Source: Planctomycetota bacterium (GTDB lineage: Bacteria; Planctomycetota; Phycisphaerae; UBA1845; Fen-1342). Taken from it: 32,819 nt of DNA. Positions 1 through 7,490 of this stretch are shown piece after piece. Within the stretch, counting starts at the first letter, position 1. Each line of letters starts with the position of its first letter. The stretch lies in assembly GCA_018814045.1 (NCBI GenBank), contig JAHJAR010000014.1, positions 1 through 32,819 on the forward strand. The letters are read 5' to 3'. A model generated the notes under the pieces. It ran no database searches. It was not told the origin of the DNA and was given only the letters and a program-made list of their open reading frames with translations. The translations under genes were made by a program, and so were the position numbers.

Positions 1-2055
1 GAACGTCCAGCCGGCGTCAGGGAACGCTTCCAGGTCGACGTTCTGGCCGTAGGTGTAAGTGGCCTGGTCGGGGGTCTTCGTCACCGAGCCGCTGCCGGTG
101 ACGTTGACCGTCAGCGTGTATTGATCCTGGACGAACACGGCCGTGACGGTCTTGTTGCCGTCCATCGTGAGCGTGTCCGGATTAGTGCTGCCGGTCAGGT
201 CGCCGTCCCAGCGGTCGAACGTCCAGCCCGGGTCGGCGTTAGCGGTTAGGTCGACGGTCGTGCCGTGCGCGTAGCTGCCACCAGGCGGATCGAGGGTCAC
301 ACTGCCCTGTCCGGTGACATTGACGGTGAGGGTGTAATCGCCTTGGCTGGTGCTGATGGATGATGCCCCGGTGATGATCAGGGAGAAATTCTGGCTGCCG
401 CCGCTGAGCGAGCCGTCGGGTGTCACCTGGATTGTGTAGCTGTTGGTGCCCGGCGAGTAGACCACGACCTGTTCGACATTGTCGCGGTAGTTGTCGCCCG
501 TGCTGGCGGCGGAGCCGGGACTGCCCGGGTTCAAGACCCACGGGTAGTACGTCGTGCTGGGCGAGGCCTTCTCGATCCGCAGATCGAGGTCGTTAACCAG
601 CATCAGATCAGGCGGGTTGAGCAGATTACCGGGTGGCGTGCCGGGCGGGTCAGTCCAGCAGATCGTGGCGCGCAGCTCGCTGCTGCTACCATCGGTGGTT
701 GTGTACAACTCGAAGCTCCCGCCGGTGGCGATCGAATTCTCGGTGATCGTCAGCGGCTCCGCAACGTCCTCGGAAATCGTCTCGGCGGCGGTAAGCGTGT
801 TCATCAGCCCCCAGCCGTACATGTAGTCGGGGCCATTGCCCGGGCCAGCTTCGTCCGCAGTGTGCAGCACGAGGCCCTTCAGCGTAGCGGCGAGCATGTC
901 GCCGGCGTGTGTGTCGCGCCAGTGCTCGATCAGCACGCCCAGCGAGCCGGCCACGTTGGGCGACGACATGGATGTGCCGGAAAGCGTCGTGTAGTCCGAG
1001 TTGCTGTCGTCGTCGGTCGAGTACAGCGAGATGCCGTTGCCGCAGATGTCGGGCTTGACGCGGCCATCATCTGGTGGCCCGTAGCTGGAGAATGAGCTCA
1101 TGCTCACGCTGCCGGGGCCGGAGTAGCCGCCGGATATGTCGTCAACCGCGCCGACGGCGAGGATGTTCTTGGCGATGGCGGTGGTACCGATGCAGTCCCA
1201 GGGACCGTCCGGATCGCGCGTCGTATAGCCCCACTTCCAACCCCCATCGTAGTAATAGTGTCCGCCGCCCGCGCCCGGACCGTCATCGTTGCGGTCGTTG
1301 CCGGCCGAGCGACACATGAGGTAGTAGGGATTGTCAAAGGCGATGTCGTCGATGTCCTGAGTATAGGACGTATACAGGCCGAACCAGTTGTCCTCGGCCT
1401 GGCTGACTGAGATGTCGCCGTACCAGAACCACTCGCCGTAGCTGGAGTTGTAATACCAGCCGGTGATGTAGCTGTAGGAGTGGTTGGAGACGAGCAGGCC
1501 GCTGCTGGCGGCGGAGCGGATCTCGCCATCGTCGTTGTCCCAGTCCCAGCAGTCTAGGTCGGCCGCCGGCGACATGCCCTTGGCGGAGCCGACGACGCCG
1601 GAGGCGATCATCGTGCCGGCCACGTGGGTCGAGTGATAGTGGGTGCTGCCGGGCGAATCGATTTGCACGGCCCGGCCGCCATATTCCTGGTGGCTGGTGC
1701 GTACGCCGCCGCCGTCCCAGATGCCGAGCGTCACGCCGTTGCCGGTTAGCCCGAGTCCGCTGGAGCCGCCGGGGAAGCACTCATCGGTGCTGATCGTGTC
1801 GGCGGCATCCTCGTTCAGCGTCATGTAGTACTTGGGCAGGCCGTTGATGAAGCGCTGCAATTCGATGACGCCGTAGGGAGTCTCTTCTCGGACGGTGAGG
1901 CCCAGATCGACGGCCAGGCGGCGCGCATCGCGCGTGTCGATCACGACGAAGTCGTCCTGGGCCTGCGCGGTAGCGAGCGTGGCGGCGTCGAGCAGCAGCA
2001 GCCCGAGCAATAGGTAGACTGCCCCCGTCAACGGCACGACTCTGGCACGGAACAT
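1..2055 (-). CDS. Secreted subtilisin-like (S8) protease with InlB-type repeats, 3' end outside window
   Basis: This is a partial serine endopeptidase of the subtilase family, read as 685 codons with no stop before the left edge. The ATG at 2055 follows an AGGAGA ribosome site. Residues 1-32 form a signal peptide ending AQA, so the product is exported. The catalytic triad is visible: Asp114 in LGIWDGG, His141 in HSTHVAGT and Ser362 in SGTSMSSPNVAG. A beta-sandwich stretch follows at about 430-570. From about 573 the protein carries tandem repeats with VTGxGSV, GGWTFDRWDG-like and KTVTAVF patterns, as in divergent InlB B-repeat or bacterial-repeat domains. One repeat is complete and a second runs off the edge. 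Repeats of this kind usually serve as surface or adhesion modules, so a cell-surface or secreted protease is likely; the substrate is unknown. The family assignment is firm. Confidence 0.93.
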   Translation of the reverse strand, partial: MFRARVVPLTGAVYLLLGLLLLDAATLATAQAQDDFVVIDTRDARRLAVDLGLTVREETPYGVIELQRFINGLPKYYMTLNEDAADTISTDECFPGGSSGLGLTGNGVTLGIWDGGGVRTSHQEYGGRAVQIDSPGSTHYHSTHVAGTMIASGVVGSAKGMSPAADLDCWDWDNDDGEIRSAASSGLLVSNHSYSYITGWYYNSSYGEWFWYGDISVSQAEDNWFGLYTSYTQDIDDIAFDNPYYLMCRSAGNDRNDDGPGAGGGHYYYDGGWKWGYTTRDPDGPWDCIGTTAIAKNILAVGAVDDISGGYSGPGSVSMSSFSSYGPPDDGRVKPDICGNGISLYSTDDDSNSDYTTLSGTSMSSPNVAGSLGVLIEHWRDTHAGDMLAATLKGLVLHTADEAGPGNGPDYMYGWGLMNTLTAAETISEDVAEPLTITENSIATGGSFELYTTTDGSSSELRATICWTDPPGTPPGNLLNPPDLMLVNDLDLRIEKASPSTTYYPWVLNPGSPGSAASTGDNYRDNVEQVVVYSPGTNSYTIQVTPDGSLSGGSQNFSLIITGASSISTSQGDYTLTVNVTGQGSVTLDPPGGSYAHGTTVDLTANADPGWTFDRWDGDLTGSTNPDTLTMDGNKTVTAVFVQDQYTLTVNVTGSGSVTKTPDQATYTYGQNVDLEAFPDAGWTF

Positions 2056-2271
2056 CCGGTTCTCCTTTCCTGCTTCCAAAAGCGGGATTGGTGGCGGCGG
2101 TTCTCGAAGGGTGTGGGGTGAGAACAGCCAACATCCACAGCGCGCATGGCGGCCACGCCGCCTGGGTCGGGCGCACCTCCTCACATACAGGTTACGCGAA
2201 TCGCCTAGGCCAATTCAAGCCGATTAACGCCCTGCCGGTGCCCTGGGGTGGGCGTCAGAGTCGTGGGTGAT

Positions 2272-2326
2272 CGGGGAGCATCGCCGTCCCGTAATCGGGG
2301 GGCGTCGCCGTCTCGGCGGTACGAGA
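2272..2326. repeat. Two imperfect direct repeats, about 24 bp
   Basis: Two adjacent GC-rich units of about 24 bases share the pattern tcGGGGxGCxTCGCCGTCxCG. They lie upstream of the subtilase gene. The rest of the stretch from 2056 to 2413 shows no gene that I can support. Confidence 0.4.
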
Positions 2327-2413
2327 GCACCATTCGAATCGGCGGGATGCCGATGCCACCTACTATCTTGACGCTCACCCGCCGCCGCACCGATAGGGCT
2401 AGGTCTGCAATTC

Positions 2414-2562
2414 TGTGGGACAGGTTACAAACCTGTGCCACAAGATTGCGAACCTGTCCCACAAAGCTGCAAACCTATCCCAATACTGCGGAACAAGTTC
2501 TGATTGGAATTCGTCCCACAAGCTTGCAGGCTGTCCCACACTTACAAAACCGGCTGCAAGCC
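2414..2562. repeat. Degenerate array of about 21-bp repeats opening with a hairpin
   Basis: The array begins with a near-perfect palindrome at 2414-2442, with 13-base arms, a 3-base loop and a single G/G mismatch. The motif AACCTGTxCCACAAgxxTGC then recurs at about 20-22 base spacing (2429, 2451, 2471), with diverged copies near 2511 and 2530. It lies between the end of the tldE-like gene and the start of the subtilase gene, both on the minus strand, so its hairpin could end transcription or separate the two units. No coding potential is evident. Confidence 0.6.
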
Positions 2563-2565
2563 GTG

Positions 2566-3888
2566 TCAGAACCGGGTGACGCTGGTGAAGTTGAAGTCGC
2601 CGATCTTCATCGCTGGGAGGTGCGCTTTCGCGCCCCACATGGGGGCAGCGTCCAGCGGCGTGGTAAGGGCCAGGATGTTGTCGAGCGCGCGCAGGGGGCT
2701 ATCGTGCCAGCGGAAGTTGATCAGGCCGCTGGTCACCTGCCCGTCTTCGACCAGGAACGTGCCGTCACGCGTCATTCCGGTCAAGGTAAGATCATTGGGG
2801 TTGACCGAACGGATGTACCAGAAGCGTGTCACGAGAATGGCCCGCTCCGTGCCCTTCAGCAAGTCGTCGACCGACTCGCCGGCGGCTTGCTCGCCGGACA
2901 GGTATGGGGCGTCGAGCGCGCTGCTCGGGGCGACATCGTGCTCGCGGGCGGTGAAGCGGTCGTAGTCCAACTCCTTGAGCACGCCGCGCTCGATCCACGT
3001 GCGATAGTTGCCGGGCAAGCCGTAGTCGTTGAAGCCGCTGCCCAGCAAGGCGGGATGATCGGGGCGGTTCTGAAGCGTGAGCCGCGCGTCGATGATGCGC
3101 TGGTCGAGTTTGCCGGCCAGCGGGCTGGTACCCTTGTGATATGCGCGGGCGTCGAGCGCCCACATCAGCGGCGCCAGCAGACCCAGCACGGCGGCCGACT
3201 CGAGGATCACAGTGTAGCGTCCGGGTGTGAGTTCGCGCGGGTCGGCCGAGCGCCGGGCCTTCTCGATGGCGGCGTGGGTTCGGGTCTCAACGTCCAGGTC
3301 GTCGATCGAACGGTTCGTGTTGCTGGCCCAACCGGATGCGTCCTCTCCCAGCGCGGTGACGCTGAACGTCGCCTCCCCGCGCTGCTCGTAGGCGAACAGT
3401 CCGGTATCGGCCGTCAGGCCAAACGCACTGCTGTAGTTCTCGACGATGCCGGCGGCATCCAGGTTGTGCGCGCGGCATAGTTCGATTATCCGGCGGGCCT
3501 CGGCGATGCGCCGGGCCGGCCCGGCCGCGGCGGTCTCGGCCCGCAGCGTGGGCAGCACCGGGTAGTCCTGCTCAGCGAGCGGCGGCAAGTACTCGGGGTC
3601 TTCGGTTGCAGCCTGCGCGATTTCCTCCGCGCGCTGGACTGTCGCCGTCACCGATGCTTCTGACAAGTCCGTAGTCGTGGCGGAGCCGTGTTTCTGGCCA
3701 AACGCGGCAGAGATCGTCAGCGTCGCCCGGCGCGTGTTGACGTTCTGCACGATCTGGCTGTTGGCGAAGCGTGTTGTCCCGCCGGCGCGGTCCACGAAAG
3801 AGACAGATGTGTGGTGGGCCGTCGCGGCGTTGTGCACAACCTCGGCGAGCTTACGAAAGGCGTCTTCTGTGGTGAGTTCAGAACCCAT
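2566..3888 (-). CDS. TldE/PmbA-like subunit of a TldD-TldE protease
   Basis: The 440-residue product belongs to the TldD/PmbA (U62) family and is close in length to the usual TldE (about 450). TldE is the partner without a metal site; together with TldD it degrades or trims unfolded peptides and modified-peptide precursors. The HExxxH motif is absent. The family-typical middle segment 'KGTSPLAGKLDQRI' followed by 'NRPDHPALLGSGFNDYG' is present. The ATG at 3888 has a GAGG ribosome site seven bases upstream and begins 16 bases after the stop of the TldD-like gene, so the two are almost certainly co-transcribed. There is no signal peptide, which contrasts with the exported-looking TldD. The family call is solid; substrate and location are inferred. 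Confidence 0.87.
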   Translation of the reverse strand: MGSELTTEDAFRKLAEVVHNAATAHHTSVSFVDRAGGTTRFANSQIVQNVNTRRATLTISAAFGQKHGSATTTDLSEASVTATVQRAEEIAQAATEDPEYLPPLAEQDYPVLPTLRAETAAAGPARRIAEARRIIELCRAHNLDAAGIVENYSSAFGLTADTGLFAYEQRGEATFSVTALGEDASGWASNTNRSIDDLDVETRTHAAIEKARRSADPRELTPGRYTVILESAAVLGLLAPLMWALDARAYHKGTSPLAGKLDQRIIDARLTLQNRPDHPALLGSGFNDYGLPGNYRTWIERGVLKELDYDRFTAREHDVAPSSALDAPYLSGEQAAGESVDDLLKGTERAILVTRFWYIRSVNPNDLTLTGMTRDGTFLVEDGQVTSGLINFRWHDSPLRALDNILALTTPLDAAPMWGAKAHLPAMKIGDFNFTSVTRF

Positions 3889-3904
3889 GTCTACCTCGTG
3901 CAGC

Positions 3905-5497
3905 TCAAGCCGTCGTCGCGCCGCGGATCACGGACACATCCCGGAAGCGAGCGGGTGCGGTGGCGTGCGTCATCCAGCCCGACTGCATCGGCTGTCCTTT
4001 GCCACAATCAACGAAACCGTAGCGCTGCCGGTGTGAGCGGTTGGCCACGCCATCGCAGCGCGCCCAGAACTCGGGCGTGATGCCGTGGTAGACCACATCC
4101 CGCAGCATGTGCGTGCGCCGGCCGTGTTCGATCAGCCAGAACGCGTCGCCGCCGAACTGGAAGTTGTAGCGGCGCTGATCGATGCTGAACGAACCGCGGC
4201 CCTCGATGTAGATGCCGCGCTGCACGTCGGCGAGTAGCTCGTCGAGCGATGCGGCGCCCGGCTCCAGCCCCAGGTTTGGGATGCGCACGATCGGAACACT
4301 GGCCCAGCTATCGGCTCGGTTGGAGCCGCGCGAGCGCTGCTGGCCGATCTTTGGCGCCATCTCGCGACTCGTGCTGTAGCCCACGAAGATGCCCTCATGG
4401 ACGATCGGCCAGCGCTGGCACTCCACGCCGTCGTCATCGAAACCCGTCGCGGCCAAGGTGCCGGGTTCGGTGTTGTCGGCCACCAGGTTCACGTGCTTTG
4501 AGCCGTAGCGGAAGTTCCCGAGCTTCTCGGGCGTCAGGAAGCTGGTGCCGGCGAGGTTAGCCTCGTAGCCGAGCACGCGGTCGAGTTCGGTGGGGTGACC
4601 GCACGTTTCGTGGATTGTCAGCGCGAGATTCTGTGGGTCCAGAATCAGGTCGTACTGACCCGGTTCGACCAGGGGGGCGCGGACGTGCTCGAGTGCCTCG
4701 ACGGCGGCGCGCTCGGCATCGGCTATCAGGTCGATGTTGGTGATCTGCTCGTAGCCGGTCCGCAGGTAGGGCGTGCCGAAGTTGCGCGAGGCGAACTGGC
4801 CCTCGTGCACCGCCGTCGCTCCTCCCGCACCGCGGCACGCCAGCAGGTCGAAACTGAGGTGCGTGCCCTCCGTCGAGGCAAAGAGCTTCAGGTCGCGCTG
4901 CGCCCACAATTCGGCCTGGCTGCGCGCAATGCCCGGCTGGCCGTGCAGTCTATCCATGATGGCCAACACTAGCGCGCTCTTGTCGGCCAGGGAAATCTCG
5001 AACGGATCGACTTCGTGCGGCGTGGTCACGATCCCCTTGTGAACTGGCTCAGGTGCCAGCTTGACCGGATCAACGACCAGCGCCGCTGAGCTCTGCGCGA
5101 TTTCCAGGGCCAGATCGGTGGCCGCTCGGACCTCAGCCGCGGTCATGTGTGAACTGGCCGCGAAGCCCCAGGCGCCTCGGTAGAGCACACGTACGCCGAA
5201 GCCGCGCTCCAGGCGATCGTCGACGCCCGCCAGACGCCCGTCGTGACCAGACACAGTCTGGGTGGTCGTGGTGAGAATGCGGATGTCGCCATACTCGGCT
5301 CCGCCGGCTCGCGCGCGTCGCAGGGCGATGTCCGCGAGCGCGTCCCAGTCCTGCGGGTCAACCGGCTGGGCCACGTCTTGAGAGTTGGACGGAGTAGTCA
5401 TGGGTGTTGTGCGGCAACCAAGCAGACAGGTTGATGCTGCTCCAGCAGAAGCGTAGCAGATGAACTCACGCCGAGAAAGGTGGCTGTGGCGTTTCAT
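3905..5497 (-). CDS. TldD-like metalloprotease with Tat signal and lipobox
   Basis: This 530-residue protein is the catalytic type of TldD/TldE protease. The zinc motif HETCGH occupies residues 296-301, and the downstream cysteine ligand fits Cys498 in the conserved CGKGQ element near the C-terminus. The N-terminus is unusual for TldD: SRREF at 8-12 is a twin-arginine motif, followed by a short hydrophobic run and a CLLGC lipobox ending at Cys28. The precursor should therefore be exported by Tat and anchored as a lipoprotein. The ATG at 5497 starts exactly before this signal. TldE follows 16 bases downstream. Gene order TldD then TldE on one transcript suggests a working pair, although only TldD carries an export signal. 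Family call is very sure; export is a motif-based inference. Confidence 0.9.
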   Translation of the reverse strand: MKRHSHLSRREFICYASAGAASTCLLGCRTTPMTTPSNSQDVAQPVDPQDWDALADIALRRARAGGAEYGDIRILTTTTQTVSGHDGRLAGVDDRLERGFGVRVLYRGAWGFAASSHMTAAEVRAATDLALEIAQSSAALVVDPVKLAPEPVHKGIVTTPHEVDPFEISLADKSALVLAIMDRLHGQPGIARSQAELWAQRDLKLFASTEGTHLSFDLLACRGAGGATAVHEGQFASRNFGTPYLRTGYEQITNIDLIADAERAAVEALEHVRAPLVEPGQYDLILDPQNLALTIHETCGHPTELDRVLGYEANLAGTSFLTPEKLGNFRYGSKHVNLVADNTEPGTLAATGFDDDGVECQRWPIVHEGIFVGYSTSREMAPKIGQQRSRGSNRADSWASVPIVRIPNLGLEPGAASLDELLADVQRGIYIEGRGSFSIDQRRYNFQFGGDAFWLIEHGRRTHMLRDVVYHGITPEFWARCDGVANRSHRQRYGFVDCGKGQPMQSGWMTHATAPARFRDVSVIRGATTA

Positions 5498-5558
5498 TGG
5501 TCAGTTATCCTCACCAAACAAGGCAATCGCTGTGAGATTGCCGCGTGGCTTGCGCTCG

Positions 5559-6362
5559 CTACGGCGGCTGCGCCAACTCGCTTACGAAATCAGCAACGAC
5601 GCGCGCGACGTTATCGACCGATGCGTCGCTCTCCATAGCCGCCCCGATGCGGCGGACGATCGCGCTACCGACGATTGCTCCGTCGGCCACCTGGCAGACG
5701 GCGGCGACCTGCGCCGCGGTGGCAACGCCAAAACCCACACAGACGGGCTTGCCGCTCTCGGCTCGTAGACGCCGCACATTCTCACTCAGCTCGGCGGGCA
5801 GTTCATCCCGTTCGCCCGTCACTCCCACCAGCGACTGGTAGTAAATGAACGGCTCTGAGATGCCGCCGATGCGTTTGCGCCGGCGTTCGTCGCTGGTGGG
5901 GGCGACCAGCATCACGAGCGGGCAGTCATGTTCGTGCCCGATGCGCGCCAACTCATCGGCCTCCTCCAGCGATAGGTCCGGCACAATCAAGCCGTCGATG
6001 CCGGCGGCAACCGCGTCAGCCACGAACGCCGCCGGATTGCGCCGGTACACAATCGAGTAACTGACCATCGCGACCAGGGGCAGCGCGATGTCGTCGCGGG
6101 CATCTGTGAGCGCCTGCCAGAGCGTGTCCAGCTTGAACCCGTGTTCCAGTGCGTACGAGAATGAAGCCTGGATCACCGGCCCGTCGGCGATGGGATCGGA
6201 GAACGGGATGCCCAACTCGACACACGCGCACAGCTTCGGATCGAGTCGCCGCAGGATTTCGACGGTAGCCGCCAGGCTGGGATAGCCCGCGGTCACGTAC
6301 GGCAAGAGCCGCTTCTGCCCGGTGGACGCTAGCTCAGCGAAGCTCTGTCGCAGACGGTTCAT
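5559..6362 (-). CDS. trpA: Tryptophan synthase alpha chain
   Basis: TrpA cleaves indole-3-glycerol phosphate to indole and glyceraldehyde 3-phosphate in the last step of tryptophan synthesis, acting in the cytoplasm with TrpB. The 267-residue length is normal. The catalytic pair sits at the canonical numbers: Glu49 in CVELGIPFSDP and Asp60 in IADGPVIQ. The later conserved segments VPDLSLEEADE, the ligand loop around FIYYQSLVGVTG, and the phosphate-site GFGVATAAQ and DGAIVGSAIV are all present. The gene starts 14 bases after the upstream SDR gene and precedes the TldD-like gene by 61 bases. No trpB or other trp gene lies in the window, so this trpA sits apart from a classic trp operon here. 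The ribosome site is weak. Confidence 0.97.
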   Translation of the reverse strand: MNRLRQSFAELASTGQKRLLPYVTAGYPSLAATVEILRRLDPKLCACVELGIPFSDPIADGPVIQASFSYALEHGFKLDTLWQALTDARDDIALPLVAMVSYSIVYRRNPAAFVADAVAAGIDGLIVPDLSLEEADELARIGHEHDCPLVMLVAPTSDERRRKRIGGISEPFIYYQSLVGVTGERDELPAELSENVRRLRAESGKPVCVGFGVATAAQVAAVCQVADGAIVGSAIVRRIGAAMESDASVDNVARVVADFVSELAQPP

Positions 6363-6376
6363 GGCGCTCGCTTCGT

Positions 6377-7411
6377 CTACCGCGACGCAGCCGCCGTTTC
6401 GCGCGCGGTCGGTTCTCCCCGCAACTGCCGCTCATACCAAGCCACAGTCAGCGGTACGCCCTGCTCGTACGCAACCGTGGGCTGCCAGTCCAGGACCTTG
6501 CGGGCTTTCTCCGCCGAGAAGTACGACCGCCGCCCCATGAGCCAGACTGCGTAGCGCGTTACGAACGGCGGCTTGCGCCAACGGAAAAGGTGCCCCAGGC
6601 ATTCCAGCACAAACCCCGCGAAATAGGCGATCCGGTACGGTACGTGACGCGTGACCGGCGGGGCGCCACAGGTCTTGGCCAGCAGGTCGAAGTAGGCCTG
6701 CTGTGTGATCGCGCCGTCGTTGCTACAGTTGAAGGCCTCGCCGCTTGCTTCCGGCATTCCGGCGGCGGTGATGGCCGCTTCGGCGATGTTGCCGGCGTAG
6801 ACGACATTCAACCGATTGTCACCGCGGCCCAGGATCTTGGCCTGTCCGCGTTTGACCATGGCGTACAGCCGGGCGATGGTCGTCCGGTCGCGCGGACCGT
6901 AGATCCACGCCGGCCGGATTACGGTCACCTGTATACGGCCCGCCTGGTGTGCCTGCCGGACAATCCGCTCGGCGGCTACCTTCGACTTGCTGTAGTACGC
7001 CCACTTGTACAGCTTGTAGCCTAGGTCCCAGGTTTCGTCGACGGAGACGTCGTTGGTGTGGTAGCCGTAGGCGCTGATCGAGCTGATATGCACGAAGCGT
7101 CGCACGCCGGCGGCGACGGCCGCGGCGATCATGTTCTGCGTGCCATCGATCGTTATGCGCTGGAACTCCTCCCACGGTCCCCAATCGCCGACCTTGGCGG
7201 CCGAGTGATAGACGACATCGACATCCGCGCACGCCGCGGCCAGCGAGGCCGGATCGGTGATATCACCAGCGACGAACTCGACGTCTTGCGTTTCGAGCCA
7301 CGCCCGGTCACTGCCCGGACGAACCAGCACGCGCACCGGCAGACCGCGCTTGTGCAACTGCTCGACGATGTGACTGCCCAGCAGGCCCGTGGCTCCGGTA
7401 ACCAGGTTCAT
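6377..7411 (-). CDS. NAD(P)-dependent epimerase/dehydratase (extended SDR)
   Basis: A 344-residue extended short-chain dehydrogenase/reductase. The N-terminal Rossmann motif TGATGLLG is at residues 5-12. A serine cluster (HISSISAYG) and the catalytic YxxxK pair, Tyr140 and Lys144 in YYSKSK, are intact. IRPAWIYGPRD and the DNRLNVVYAGNIAEA segment place it among the dihydroflavonol-4-reductase / 3-beta-hydroxysteroid dehydrogenase-like and nucleotide-sugar epimerase group. The C-terminal third has a hydrophobic patch around AYFAGFVLECLGHLF, as seen in sterol-type members, and the end segment RSYFSAEKARKVLDWQP is also typical. The exact substrate cannot be read from sequence. It lies 79 bases after transketolase and 14 before trpA in the same orientation. 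Confidence 0.9.
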   Translation of the reverse strand: MNLVTGATGLLGSHIVEQLHKRGLPVRVLVRPGSDRAWLETQDVEFVAGDITDPASLAAACADVDVVYHSAAKVGDWGPWEEFQRITIDGTQNMIAAAVAAGVRRFVHISSISAYGYHTNDVSVDETWDLGYKLYKWAYYSKSKVAAERIVRQAHQAGRIQVTVIRPAWIYGPRDRTTIARLYAMVKRGQAKILGRGDNRLNVVYAGNIAEAAITAAGMPEASGEAFNCSNDGAITQQAYFDLLAKTCGAPPVTRHVPYRIAYFAGFVLECLGHLFRWRKPPFVTRYAVWLMGRRSYFSAEKARKVLDWQPTVAYEQGVPLTVAWYERQLRGEPTARETAAASR

Positions 7412-7490
7412 GTGGAGTATCCAGTTGGCGTTTGCGGCATGCGCGACGACACCCGCCGCTCGACGAGACGTATTCCGATGCCGGTGGCAA

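Noticed and set aside
2414-2562. Possible CRISPR array
   Set aside because: Repeats are only about 20 bases apart with no unique spacers, they degenerate quickly, and no cas genes are present.
2248-3480. Plus-strand frame of about 410 codons
   Set aside because: It overlaps the TldE-like gene in antisense and crosses the repeat array. No recognisable domain.
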